Positions 15,741 through 21,412 of a DNA stretch of 24,285 nucleotides are shown piece by piece; positions within the stretch are counted from its first letter, which is position 1; every line of letters starts with the position of its first letter. The translations under genes were made by a program, and so were the position numbers. The notes under the pieces were generated by a model. That model saw only the letters and a program-made list of their open reading frames with translations, did not search any database and was not told the DNA's origin. Source of the DNA: a virus; IMG/VR virus record IMGVR_UViG_3300031884_000136, positions 1 through 24,285 of that record. One strand, written 5' to 3'.

Positions 15741-15927
15741 TCTTAATCCTTGTTCTATAAAGCAGATTTGCTGCTATCACTTTCCAATCAAAAACGGTAC
15801 TGCAAGCACCGCACCTAATCCAACCTTGATATTTTACTTTCGACAGGTCAGGGTACTCTGTCCTCAAGGCTTTGGTGTGGCGTTTTAGACCACAATATTT
15901 GCCTGAATCAGAGCACTCTTCACGCAT
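15664..15927 (-). CDS. Small Cys-motif protein, possible zinc ribbon
   Basis: 87 aa. Four cysteines are arranged as C5, C12 and then C39-x2-C42 (WIRCGACSTVFDWK), plausible for zinc binding. The RC-x-ACST-x-F phrase recurs in the protein at 19668. The start overlaps the upstream gene by eight bases. The last 77 bases are read through the start of the ERF gene in another frame, so the C-terminal 25 residues (ending SQEKRSK) may be an extension rather than conserved protein. Role unknown. Confidence 0.5.
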   Translation of the reverse strand: MREECSDSGKYCGLKRHTKALRTEYPDLSKVKYQGWIRCGACSTVFDWKVIAANLLYRTRIKSEYIPEAELSESDIPRKASQEKRSK

Positions 15928-16126
15928 ACCGATCTAGCTCGGCAGACACGATCTTTCTTTGAGTTTTCTTATCAAAGTCTTCAAACAATAACCATTGTTC
16001 TTTTAAACATTTAGAGCACTTCAATTGATCTTCTCTAATCTCTAGATCATTGATGCAGTACTCCAGCCCGTAAAACTCTTTGAGTGTTTTACTTACGAAA
16101 TCTTCGTAGTGCTCTTTTAATTTCAT
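15920..16126 (-). CDS. Small CxxC protein of unknown function
   Basis: 68 aa with AAGGAG seven bases upstream of ATG 16126. It is Lys/Glu-rich, with C24 and a CSKC pair (LKCSKCLKEQW) that could hold a metal. It belongs to the tightly packed leftward early operon. No family was recognised. Another short ORF (16089-16193) overlaps its first codons. Confidence 0.6.
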   Translation of the reverse strand: MKLKEHYEDFVSKTLKEFYGLEYCINDLEIREDQLKCSKCLKEQWLLFEDFDKKTQRKIVSAELDRYA

Positions 16127-16193
16127 CTTGGAACTCCTTAAAGTAATTAACTAATCTTTTCTTAAATGTCCATTTGTAGGGGCCTTCAATCAT
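16089..16193 (-). CDS. Very small basic peptide ORF
   Basis: 34 codons starting at an ATGA overlap with the stop of the winged-helix gene and ending 38 bases into the next gene. The product is strongly basic and aromatic (YKWTFKKRLVNYFKEFQ, then RRFRK). A GAGGG sequence sits four bases before ATG. It fills an otherwise empty 63-base gap, which favours it being real. Its size makes it uncertain. Confidence 0.42.
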   Translation of the reverse strand: MIEGPYKWTFKKRLVNYFKEFQDEIKRALRRFRK

Positions 16194-16507
16194 ATGGCCC
16201 TCAACACTCTTTGACTTCTGCCACTAGACCCAGCTCTTCTTTCGCCAGTATCTTCAATTAAATTCTTCTTGAGCAAAGGTCTGTATCGGGGGGTGATAGA
16301 GTTTGCTTTAATGGGGTACAAGACGTTTTCTACTTGTTCGCTGATGCACCCATTGGGAAAGCTTCTAATGGCCTCTAAAACGATTATTTCAAGCTTAATA
16401 GCATCAACGGTGCTTGCCGCCTGTTTAGAGGTTTCTGGGTCTGTTTTACGAGCCAAGCCCTTGTCTGCAAATCCAAAAACTTTTTCTATTTCTTTAAAAA
16501 TGTTCAT
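16190..16507 (-). CDS. Winged-helix DNA-binding-like protein
   Basis: 105 aa from ATG 16507, which lies one base after the upstream stop and has AAAGGT upstream; ATG 16534 is less well placed. The sequence follows a common phage pattern: ARKTDPETSKQAAST, then a helix (IIVLEAIRSFPNG), CISEQVE, SITPRYRPLLKKNLI and a Gly/Ser/Arg end (RRAGSSGRSQRV). The T-P-R-x3-L recognition-helix region and basic wing suggest a winged-helix DNA-binding domain. It may regulate early genes or assist replication. No target site is known. Confidence 0.62.
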   Translation of the reverse strand: MNIFKEIEKVFGFADKGLARKTDPETSKQAASTVDAIKLEIIVLEAIRSFPNGCISEQVENVLYPIKANSITPRYRPLLKKNLIEDTGERRAGSSGRSQRVLRAI

Positions 16508-16508
16508 C

Positions 16509-16697
16509 TCAATACCTTTCATAAGCCAAGTCATAAATCAAACAAGAGTCATCATTCAACTCTTCCAGCTCTTCTTTAGTTAACTCAGTACCATCAGTAA
16601 AGAGTGCAAACTTAACATAATATGTCTTCTCTCTTGCCTGGTAGTCAACTTCACACTCCATCTCAATTGAATCAAAATTAACTTCTTTGTTTAGCAT
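16509..16697 (-). CDS. Small conserved-type phage protein, unknown function
   Basis: 62 aa with GGAG upstream (AAGGAGATAGAAG before ATG). It is acidic, ending in LTKEELEELNDDSCLIYDLAYERY, a pattern I associate with small uncharacterised early proteins of tailed phages. The N-terminal part looks like a beta hairpin (VDYQAREKTYYVKF). No catalytic motif. It overlaps the upstream gene by 20 bases. Confidence 0.58.
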   Translation of the reverse strand: MLNKEVNFDSIEMECEVDYQAREKTYYVKFALFTDGTELTKEELEELNDDSCLIYDLAYERY

Positions 16698-16851
16698 CTT
16701 CTATCTCCTTGTGTTCTTTAATCCAGATAATCAAATCAACCATGTCTTTGAATTGAATTCCTGTGGTTTGTCTAATTACGTCTAACAGGGATTCTCTAGA
16801 CCTCGCAAACCCTCTACTCCATGCGTCATCAATGTCTTTAATGTCGTACAT
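16678..16851 (-). CDS. Small early protein, unknown function
   Basis: 57 aa from ATG 16851, which overlaps the upstream stop (TGATG) and has GGAG about eight bases before it; an ATG 15 bases earlier is possible but less well placed. The protein is helical and charged (YDIKDIDDAWSRGFARSRES). It overlaps the following gene by 20 bases. No family was recognised. Confidence 0.55.
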   Translation of the reverse strand: MYDIKDIDDAWSRGFARSRESLLDVIRQTTGIQFKDMVDLIIWIKEHKEIEDAKQRS

Positions 16852-17093
16852 CACTCTTCTCCGCATTGTTTAAGATTTTCCCAAACCAGCTCTTCGATCT
16901 CATAGAAATCTTCTTCGTCAAACAAGTCAGAAACATTTAAACCTTGATAGAAGACTTCTCTAATGTCAACAGAAGCATCAATATCAGGCTCTCTAGGCAA
17001 GCCCCATTGATCTCTAGCACTTCTCTCTTCTGGCTCAAAGTCAAAGTGAACCTCTACTTCTGCATTGTTAAACCAAACTAATTCTTTTCTCAT
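16851..17093 (-). CDS. Acidic small early protein, first gene of leftward operon
   Basis: 80 aa with TAAGGAG six bases before ATG 17093. Strongly acidic (VEVHFDFEPEERSARDQWG, then DLFDEEDFYEIEELVWENL). First gene after the divergent control region, so it should be the earliest leftward product. Acidic phage proteins of this size are sometimes DNA mimics or host-enzyme inhibitors; nothing specific is recognised here. Confidence 0.6.
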   Translation of the reverse strand: MRKELVWFNNAEVEVHFDFEPEERSARDQWGLPREPDIDASVDIREVFYQGLNVSDLFDEEDFYEIEELVWENLKQCGEE

Positions 17094-17113
17094 GTTGGAC
17101 TCCTTAAAAGTTA

Positions 17114-17134
17114 ATCAGCTTTCGATCTGCTGAT
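17114..17134. repeat. Inverted repeat in leftward leader
   Basis: ATCAGC (17114-17119) and GCTGAT (17129-17134) form a six-base inverted repeat about 20 bases upstream of the first leftward gene. It could be a protein site or a small RNA hairpin in the leader. Confidence 0.4.
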
Positions 17135-17148
17135 GTAAGAAGTTTACT

Positions 17149-17162
17149 ATCATAAGTTAACT
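17149..17162 (-). promoter_or_regulatory. Candidate leftward -10 and adjoining AGTTAACT site
   Basis: On the minus strand TATGAT (17149-17154) is preceded directly by the palindrome AGTTAACT (17155-17162). No good -35 is seen at 16-19 bases, so the promoter would be weak or activator-dependent. The same octamer lies inside the right-end promoter. Confidence 0.4.
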
Positions 17163-17196
17163 AAATCTAGTGTTTGTTGCAAAATAACACAACTAA

Positions 17197-17213
17197 AAAC
17201 CCTAATAGGGTTT
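17197..17213. promoter_or_regulatory. 17-bp perfect palindrome, probable operator
   Basis: AAACCCTAATAGGGTTT is a perfect eight-base inverted repeat around one central base, midway between the two divergent early operons. Size and symmetry fit a dimeric helix-turn-helix repressor site. It does not lie in an ORF and lacks a U tract, so a terminator is less likely. Confidence 0.55.
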
Positions 17214-17245
17214 GTACTCATATTTAGTAAATATGTAGCACCCAT

Positions 17246-17272
17246 AGGTTAACTGAACTATGTTATAGTTAA
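17246..17272 (+). promoter_or_regulatory. Rightward early promoter (extended -10) with flanking TTAACT / AGTTAA half-sites
   Basis: TGTTATAGT at 17261-17269 fits an extended -10 (TG-N-TATAnT). A TTAACT (17249-17254) and AGTTAA (17267-17272) inverted pair, 12 bases apart, brackets it. There is no clear -35, consistent with an extended -10 promoter. It would drive the Cro-like gene with a short leader. Binding of a repressor here is inferred. Confidence 0.5.
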
Positions 17273-17295
17273 TTCACTTTTTATGGAGATTAGAA

Positions 17296-17520
17296 ATGGT
17301 AGACAAGAAGATAGATCACATTAGCGTACAGGAATTAGAGAGGAGAGCAGGTACTATGTACAAGGTAGCAAAGGTGCTTGGGGTATCTGTAGTTGCGGCA
17401 TACAAGTGGCGTGTAAAGAACAAAGTTCCTGCCAAAAGAATTAAATCTTTAATGCTATTAAAACCTGAATGGTTTGAGCCAGAGCAAGAAGTCAAAAAAG
17501 ATGCAATTTCTGTAAATTGA
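17296..17520 (+). CDS. Cro-like helix-turn-helix regulator
   Basis: 74 aa. A helix-turn-helix of the Cro/YdaS type is clear at about residues 19-45: TMYKVAKVLGVSVVAAYKWR, then K-V-P-A-K-R. GGAG (17284-17287) lies eight bases upstream of ATG. It is the first rightward gene opposite a leftward early operon, the classic position of Cro. It probably binds the palindromic sites in 17094-17295 to choose between the two arms. No partner CI-like repressor with a cleavage domain is present in this window, so lysogeny is not shown. Confidence 0.75.
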   Translation: MVDKKIDHISVQELERRAGTMYKVAKVLGVSVVAAYKWRVKNKVPAKRIKSLMLLKPEWFEPEQEVKKDAISVN

Positions 17521-17558
17521 TATATTGGAGTCATTGCAGTCGTACGCAATAAATTGAA

Positions 17559-17631
17559 GCCATTTAAGAAACCTTCTCTCCCCTATTCTTTAGGGGGTAC
17601 GACAGAGGAGGCTCCTTAAGTGGCTTTTTTT
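17559..17631 (+). terminator. Intrinsic terminator / possible attenuator after Cro-like gene
   Basis: GCCATTTAAG (17559-17568) pairs with CTTAAGTGGC (17615-17624) with one G-U pair, followed by seven T residues (17625-17631). Inside, CCTTCTC and GAGGAGG plus CCCC/GGGG extend the hairpin. An upstream GTCGTAC (17539-17545) is complementary to GTACGAC (17597-17603) within the hairpin, and GGAG (17527-17530) to CTCC (17612-17615). An alternative fold could therefore compete with the terminator. Confidence 0.75.
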
Positions 17632-17640
17632 ATTCTCCGA

Positions 17641-17880
17641 TGCAATCGTACTCCACACGATAGCAAAGCATTTACATGGATGGCTTGGAAGAAAACATAG
17701 GGCAACGACACACCCCGTTGATAACCTTTACGAACTGTGTGCGAGGTATCGTAGTAGACATAGGGCCAAGGTGAGACAAGACCTATGTTGATTGAATCGC
17801 ACCCCTCTGGGGAAGTTAGTTACCTCTGGTAATGGACTTGGGATGATTGGCTAATCACCCTTGGGGAACCTATGCCTAAA
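17641..17880 (+). ncRNA. Structured non-coding RNA or long regulatory leader
   Basis: No credible ORF lies here, but complementary segments are dense. ATCGT/ACGAT pairs at 17645-17661, extended by TGC/GCA. CAACG/CGTTG pairs at 17703-17720, and ACATAGG/CCTATGT at 17758-17788. CCCC-TCT-GGGG lies at 17802-17812, TTACC-TCT-GGTAA at 17820-17832 and GGG..TGATT/AATCA..CCC at 17840-17860. CATAGG (17696-17701) and CCTATG (17869-17874) could close the set as a multibranch junction. It follows a terminator and precedes AAGGAG of the next gene. Orientation, boundaries and function are inferred; no known RNA class was recognised. Confidence 0.5.
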
Positions 17881-17894
17881 AAAGGAGTAAGAAA

Positions 17895-18239
17895 ATGGAA
17901 ATGAGAGTAATAGAGAAACTATTCTTAAGACTAGAAGAGAAGTATGGAGAGTGGGATCACTCGGAGCAAAACAAAGTAGTCTGGTTAACTGAGCTTAAGA
18001 GCTTTGCACACAACCTTCACTTGATCAAACTAGGATTAATAAACTTAACAGACAAAGCACCTACTGCCAAACAGTTTAAGGAGAGTTGCAATATCTCTTT
18101 AAAACCCAGAGGTGAGATGGTTGATCACAAGAGATGGGCAAAAGTCATACTACAGAGGCATGAGGCTGGAAAGGACGTTAAACCCATATCACTTCGATTT
18201 GCTAGGGAGGCTTTGAAAGTACATGACGCTAGACTTTGA
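17895..18239 (+). CDS. Putative replication protein, lambda P-like (helicase loader type)
   Basis: 114 aa with AAGGAG upstream of ATG. It reads as the small P-like domain of phage replication genes: V-I-E-K-L-F-L-R-L-E-E-K-Y-G, then W...VVWLTELKSF, L-I-K-L-G-L-I-N-L, and A-P-T-A-K-Q-F-K-E-S-C. Lambda P and relatives share this rhythm (YG, W-L, GL, P-x3-F-x2-C) and load the host DnaB helicase. No O-like origin binder is adjacent. The C-terminal half is basic and helical. Similarity is by pattern only, so a different early role is possible. It overlaps the next gene by 17 bases. Confidence 0.5.
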   Translation: MEMRVIEKLFLRLEEKYGEWDHSEQNKVVWLTELKSFAHNLHLIKLGLINLTDKAPTAKQFKESCNISLKPRGEMVDHKRWAKVILQRHEAGKDVKPISLRFAREALKVHDARL

Positions 18240-18438
18240 AACCCTTACAGAGCACATGATCGAGCACTATGCGACTATGGCTCTCACACCTGGCTGGTTA
18301 GATTACTCACGCAATGCTGTGGGTAAGCTACAAAGAGAATCCCCTTACTTTAAAGACCTAGGAAAACTTGTTAAGCAGAGAATGGAGTTAATTTATGAAC
18401 AAAGACAAAGCAATCACGATACTGAGAAGGCACTTTGA
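18223..18438 (+). CDS. Small early protein, unknown function
   Basis: 71 aa, overlapping both neighbours. Aromatic-rich start (FETLTEHMIEHYATMALTPG), then a basic helical end. AGGGAGG stands 12 bases before ATG, a little far. It probably acts with the replication-type gene it overlaps, but no family was recognised. Confidence 0.55.
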   Translation: MTLDFETLTEHMIEHYATMALTPGWLDYSRNAVGKLQRESPYFKDLGKLVKQRMELIYEQRQSNHDTEKAL

Positions 18439-18580
18439 CAAGAGTAGTACTCATCAATGGAAGGAGATCGAGGAAGCCCTTGATTACTTAGACTTGAGTC
18501 AACCTGTAAACGATGAATCTTTAGTGCGTCTTCAATTCGACATTCAAAAAGCAATCCATGACTTTTGTTCTACTGTTTAA
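18395..18580 (+). CDS. Small early protein, unknown function
   Basis: 61 aa with GGAG seven bases before ATG 18395. Helical, mixed charge (AITILRRHFDKSSTHQWKEI). It overlaps the upstream gene by 44 bases and the RusA gene by 23 bases. No recognised domain. Confidence 0.55.
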   Translation: MNKDKAITILRRHFDKSSTHQWKEIEEALDYLDLSQPVNDESLVRLQFDIQKAIHDFCSTV

Positions 18581-18986
18581 TGTTGAAATAACCCCTGTAG
18601 CCAAGGGTAGAGCCAGGTACGCCAGAAGGGGAAACTTTGTCTCAACTTATACCCCTAAGAAAACAAAAGATTACGAAACTGTAATTCGAGAGCAAGCAGT
18701 ACTTTTTATGGGGGAAGAAAAGCCCTTAGAAACGCCTGTAAGCGTGAGTATTGAATTCAGTATGCCAATGCCTAAGAGCACCCCTAAAAAGCTCCTAGAA
18801 GCCCATTTAAACGGCTCTATCAGGCACACCAAGAAGCCCGATCTTGATAACTTAGCAAAAGCAGTACTTGATGCAATGAATGGTGTTGTATTTTTAGATG
18901 ATTCTCAAATAGTTAAGTTAACTTTATCTAAAAGGTATAGTAAACTAGGAAACATACAAATTTTTGTATCTGAAGATTTAGATTAG
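18558..18986 (+). CDS. rusA: RusA-type Holliday junction resolvase
   Basis: 142 aa. The RusA pattern is plain: ITPVAKGRARYARRG, YTPKKTKDYE, MPKSTPKK, RHTKKPDLDNLAKAVLDAMN and GVVFLDDSQI. Catalytic acids are likely D95, D97 and D114/D115, matching the spacing of the three Asp of E. coli RusA. It cuts four-way junctions formed in replication and recombination, which helps resolve branched DNA before packaging. Length is normal. Its partners, the ERF and SSB-like genes, lie on the leftward arm. Confidence 0.9.
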   Translation: MTFVLLFNVEITPVAKGRARYARRGNFVSTYTPKKTKDYETVIREQAVLFMGEEKPLETPVSVSIEFSMPMPKSTPKKLLEAHLNGSIRHTKKPDLDNLAKAVLDAMNGVVFLDDSQIVKLTLSKRYSKLGNIQIFVSEDLD

Positions 18987-18995
18987 GAGTCCAAA

Positions 18996-19193
18996 GTGAA
19001 TGACAGAGAAGGCCAAAAGAGAATCACGGTGTACGTCAATGAAAGTATTGATGGCATCAAAGATAAGTTGCATGAGGCCACAGGAGTTAAGTTAACTTAT
19101 AACCAGACATTTGATTTTTTGATTAAGTATTACTTAACTCATTCAACAGCACCCAAGACCACATGGTCCACATTGGTAGGAGACAAGAAATGA
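18996..19193 (+). CDS. Small protein with ribbon-helix-helix-like N-terminus
   Basis: 65 aa starting at GTG 18996, with AGGAG six bases upstream as part of TTAGGAGTCCAAA. The sequence R-I-T-V-Y-V-N-E-S-I-D-G-I, then a helix and F-D-F-L-I-K-Y-Y-L, resembles a ribbon-helix-helix DNA-binding protein. Regulation of early genes is possible. The family call is tentative. Confidence 0.55.
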   Translation: MNDREGQKRITVYVNESIDGIKDKLHEATGVKLTYNQTFDFLIKYYLTHSTAPKTTWSTLVGDKK

Positions 19194-19291
19194 TCACATT
19201 GTTTTTTATTGCGATGTTGTGTGCGCTTTGTTCTGCGATACCTTATGTGTTTTCGATTTGGTTTCTTTATGGTTTATTGATTAAGGATTGA
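19190..19291 (+). CDS. 33-aa membrane peptide
   Basis: ATG 19190 overlaps the previous stop (ATGA), and the stop lies one base before the next start. AGGAG (19179-19183) is upstream. The product is almost wholly hydrophobic (MITLFFIAMLCALCSAIPYV, then FSIWFLYGLL) and ends IKD. Exact packing between two genes supports translation. Function unknown. Confidence 0.55.
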   Translation: MITLFFIAMLCALCSAIPYVFSIWFLYGLLIKD

Positions 19292-19292
19292 T

Positions 19293-19508
19293 ATGAGAAA
19301 GAAAGTAGATTTGATTAACAGTCCTCCTCACTACACTTCACACCCGTCTGGCGTAGAGTGCATTGATGTGACCAGGCACATGAACTTTAACTTAGGTAAT
19401 GCAGTTAAGTACATATGGAGATGTGATTTAAAGAGGGATGATGTTGAGGACTTGAAGAAAGCTATTTGGTACTTGCAAGATGAAATCACCAGAAGAGAAG
19501 GTTCCTAA
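19293..19508 (+). CDS. DUF3310 family protein
   Basis: 71 aa. It shows the DUF3310 signature: S-P-P-H-Y, G-V-E-C-I-D-V, M-N-F-N-L-G-N-A-V-K-Y-I-W-R, and DLKKAIWYLQDE. The family is common in phage early regions; its biochemical role is not established, though it is often annotated beside nucleotide-metabolism genes. Length is normal for the single-domain form. It overlaps the next gene by 29 bases. Confidence 0.82.
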   Translation: MRKKVDLINSPPHYTSHPSGVECIDVTRHMNFNLGNAVKYIWRCDLKRDDVEDLKKAIWYLQDEITRREGS

Positions 19509-19671
19509 GCCCAAAGGGGGAAAGCGTCCTGGTGCTGGTAGAAAGCCCAAGGATGACCCGAGAAGAATTTATATCACGATTAACCCATTGCAGAAGAGAA
19601 ATCTTTATGAGTTAACAGGTGAGGTTAGGCTTCAGCAAGCGGTACAAGCATACATCAACATGAATTTATGA
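19480..19671 (+). CDS. Small basic protein with AT-hook-like motif
   Basis: 63 aa. Residues about 11-25 (KPKGGKRPGAGRKPKD) form a G/R/K/P-rich stretch close to an AT-hook, and such KRPGAGRKP starts are frequent in phage DNA-binding small proteins. The C-terminal part (RRIYITINPLQKRNLYELTG) may form a ribbon-helix-helix. It probably binds AT-rich DNA. The start lies in the end of DUF3310. Confidence 0.6.
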   Translation: MKSPEEKVPKPKGGKRPGAGRKPKDDPRRIYITINPLQKRNLYELTGEVRLQQAVQAYINMNL

Positions 19672-19907
19672 TTGAAACGATTAGAAATGGAATTAGGAAG
19701 TTTTACAGGTGTACAGCCTGTTCAACATTGTTTAACAAACTAGGAGATAGTAATGAGCATTCATGCGTCACTATTACAAAAATCAGTTTCAAGCACCAGG
19801 TCAATCAAGGTGAGTCAAACGGACTTCGAGGAGCACCTCAGAAGGCTTTCAAACGATCTTATAACATCGAGGTCCCTATTAAAGGGGTTAATAGAGGCAA
19901 TCGATAG
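19668..19907 (+). CDS. Small zinc-ribbon-like protein with overprinted tail
   Basis: 79 aa, with an ATGA start. FYRCTACSTLFNK and then H-S-C (C-x2-C...H-x-C) suggest a small zinc site, close to the RCGACSTVFDWK in the leftward gene at 15664. From 19753 onward a second gene with a better ribosome site uses another frame of the same DNA, so residues after about 28 may not be conserved. Confidence 0.48.
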   Translation: MIETIRNGIRKFYRCTACSTLFNKLGDSNEHSCVTITKISFKHQVNQGESNGLRGAPQKAFKRSYNIEVPIKGVNRGNR

Positions 19908-19968
19908 CAAAGACTCTGAGTCCTTTGTTAATTTTGTCAATTTGTCTAGAAAGTTTATGGAGAAATAA
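19753..19968 (+). CDS. Small early protein, unknown function
   Basis: 71 aa with AGGAG six bases before ATG 19753. Mixed-charge helical protein (TDFEEHLRRLSNDLITSRSL) with a C-terminal FVNFVNLSRKFMEK. It overlaps the zinc-ribbon-like ORF by 155 bases. No family recognised. The next gene follows after one base. Confidence 0.6.
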   Translation: MSIHASLLQKSVSSTRSIKVSQTDFEEHLRRLSNDLITSRSLLKGLIEAIDSKDSESFVNFVNLSRKFMEK

Positions 19969-19969
19969 C

Positions 19970-20152
19970 ATGGTTGACTTACAAGACATTATTGAAACCC
20001 AAAAGAACTTAATTGTTAAGCAAAGGTTTCTATCGGATGAGATCAGGAATGCTGTTCTTGAAGAGGTAGCTCAAGAGATAGAGAAATTCACCAATTTTGG
20101 TCAAGACACAATATCTTCTTTTGCAATTTACATAAGGAACATGAAGAAATGA
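19970..20152 (+). CDS. Small early protein with conserved-looking C-terminus
   Basis: 60 aa from ATG 19970, supported by GGAG seven bases upstream rather than the in-frame ATG at 19925. It is helical with VLEEVAQEIEKFTNFGQDTI followed by SSFAIYIRNMKK. The closing phrase is a pattern I know from small uncharacterised phage early proteins. ATGA overlap with the next gene. Confidence 0.62.
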   Translation: MVDLQDIIETQKNLIVKQRFLSDEIRNAVLEEVAQEIEKFTNFGQDTISSFAIYIRNMKK

Positions 20153-20421
20153 GCAAGGGTTCAGGCAGAAGACCTAGAGAAGTAGAGTTAGAGACATTCA
20201 ATAAGAACTGGGAGAACATTTTTGGACGAGACAAGAGAAACAATCGAGACAATCAATCCTCACAAAGCGATTCAATACATTCAGGAAAACGCACAGAAGT
20301 ATGCCACAGCAAAAGCTTCTCGAGTGGAGTTGGAAAGTCTACTGAAGACAGTAAAGTCAATGCTGATGAACGAGGAAAGCGGAAGCGTGGCGGCAAAGGA
20401 AGCCTATGCGTACAGCCATGA
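20149..20421 (+). CDS. Small MSKGS-type phage protein with overprinted tail
   Basis: 90 aa, ATGA start. The first 30 residues (MSKGSGRRPREVELETFNKN then WENIFGRDKR) match a common short phage protein type that usually ends soon after I-F-G-K. Here the frame runs on for 60 more Ser/Arg/Lys-rich residues through the next gene, which has its own ribosome site. The tail looks like overprinting. The N-terminal part is the trustworthy portion. Confidence 0.55.
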   Translation: MSKGSGRRPREVELETFNKNWENIFGRDKRNNRDNQSSQSDSIHSGKRTEVCHSKSFSSGVGKSTEDSKVNADERGKRKRGGKGSLCVQP

Positions 20422-20569
20422 CCGTTACATAGAGTCTTGTGCTGAGATTAAGAAGCACATGGTGCAAGAAGAATACTACAGACACATGATCGATGCCGCC
20501 AAGATGCGAATTGAAGTATGGAAGGTGCAACAGTACACGCTTCGCACAGAGATGAAGGTTGGCATATGA
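20222..20569 (+). CDS. Helical early protein, unknown function
   Basis: 115 aa from TTG 20222, with GGAG (20210-20213) eight bases upstream. Long amphipathic helices (HKAIQYIQENAQKYATAKAS, then VELESLLKTVKSMLM) and A-Y-A-Y-S-H-D-R-Y point to a coiled-coil protein. Genes of this kind often accompany RusA/SSB modules, and a recombination-accessory role is possible. No catalytic motif seen. Confidence 0.62.
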   Translation: MDETRETIETINPHKAIQYIQENAQKYATAKASRVELESLLKTVKSMLMNEESGSVAAKEAYAYSHDRYIESCAEIKKHMVQEEYYRHMIDAAKMRIEVWKVQQYTLRTEMKVGI

Positions 20570-20790
20570 CTGATGACGAAATCATAGAGATGTCTAGTAA
20601 GGCTGGCTTCAATGGTCTTTTTTCACTGATTGTATTTGCCAGAATGGTGGCAGAGCGTGAACGTGAGGCGTGTGCTGAAATTTGTGATGGTTTTTACTTA
20701 TCATGGATAGACATACAAGGTAGATATGAATTCATGGGTGAGGGAGCAAGCGAATGTGCTGGTGCAATCCGAGCAAGGGGACAAGAATGA
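20566..20790 (+). CDS. Small conserved-type phage protein
   Basis: 74 aa from ATG 20566 (ATGA overlap). It ends with the widespread phage pattern VAEREREACAEICDG...ECAGAIRARG, usually found in short early proteins of unknown role. The N-terminal part reads MTDDEIIEMSSKAGF. Cysteines C44 and C48 are close to each other but metal binding is not evident. Confidence 0.65.
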   Translation: MTDDEIIEMSSKAGFNGLFSLIVFARMVAEREREACAEICDGFYLSWIDIQGRYEFMGEGASECAGAIRARGQE

Positions 20791-20909
20791 TTCAACCCTC
20801 ATTACACATTGATATTGTGATGGATAGTGATACGGTTTATGCAATTGCTTTTGTTATTGTTGCAATTGTTATTGCATTGGCTTGGAATGTAAGGAATAAG
20901 AATGACTAA
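20787..20909 (+). CDS. 40-aa single-span membrane peptide
   Basis: ATG 20787 overlaps the upstream stop (ATGA) and the end overlaps the next start by eight bases. The product has a short polar N-terminus (IQPSLHIDIVMDSDT), one hydrophobic span (VYAIAFVIVAIVIALAW) and a charged end (NVRNKND). It is exactly packed and therefore likely translated. Function unknown. Confidence 0.55.
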   Translation: MIQPSLHIDIVMDSDTVYAIAFVIVAIVIALAWNVRNKND

Positions 20910-21303
20910 AGATGAAGCATTACAACTTGCATTAGAAGCAATGGAAGAAATCATACATTGGTATCCTGTTCGTGATAGAAATAATGTTTTTTTAAATTTT
21001 GTTGACCAGAATCCTGAAATACAAAAAATAATGAAATCCATCACCGCTATTAAAGAAACATTAGAAACAAAAGATGAGCCTGTGGTGTGGATGAACAGAC
21101 ACGGTGCTTGTAAGACTTCTTTGTTTATAGAGGTGGAAGCTGGCGCAAAAGAAGAATACACCATACCTCTTTACACAACACCACAACGCACATGGGTAGG
21201 ACTGACTAATGATGAACTTGTTGATTTAGTAATAAAACACGCAGGTTTCCCAACTTTGTTATCAGAAGCAATAGAAGCCAAGCTGAAGGAAAAAAATAAT
21301 TAA
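20902..21303 (+). CDS. Early phage protein with PVVWM...PLYTTPQRTWVGLT pattern
   Basis: 133 aa. It combines an N-terminal helix (MTKDEALQLALEAMEEI), an A-I-K-E-T-L helix, EPVVWMNRHG, and IPLYTTPQRTWVGLTNDELV. This module order is common in phages of Burkholderiales and relatives and is annotated only as hypothetical. The C-terminal part after WVGLT resembles a separate short helical motif (ELVDLVIKHAG). The role is unknown. It is the last gene before a 109-base gap. Confidence 0.65.
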   Translation: MTKDEALQLALEAMEEIIHWYPVRDRNNVFLNFVDQNPEIQKIMKSITAIKETLETKDEPVVWMNRHGACKTSLFIEVEAGAKEEYTIPLYTTPQRTWVGLTNDELVDLVIKHAGFPTLLSEAIEAKLKEKNN

Positions 21304-21412
21304 AATCAAACGGGGAGGTTAACCAGACATTCAAGGACGTTGTACATGAGGAATTTTTCTGGTTTCTGCCTCATCTAGTTGAACAACTAAATTGACTCCC
21401 AACTATTAAAAA

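Noticed and set aside
17296-17520. Evidence of lysogeny from the Cro-like gene
   Set aside because: No integrase, attachment site or CI-like repressor is visible in this window, so temperate lifestyle is not supported here.
17641-17880. tRNA or group I intron in the structured region
   Set aside because: No T-loop GTTC-A sequence with acceptor stem, and no recognisable group I core elements.
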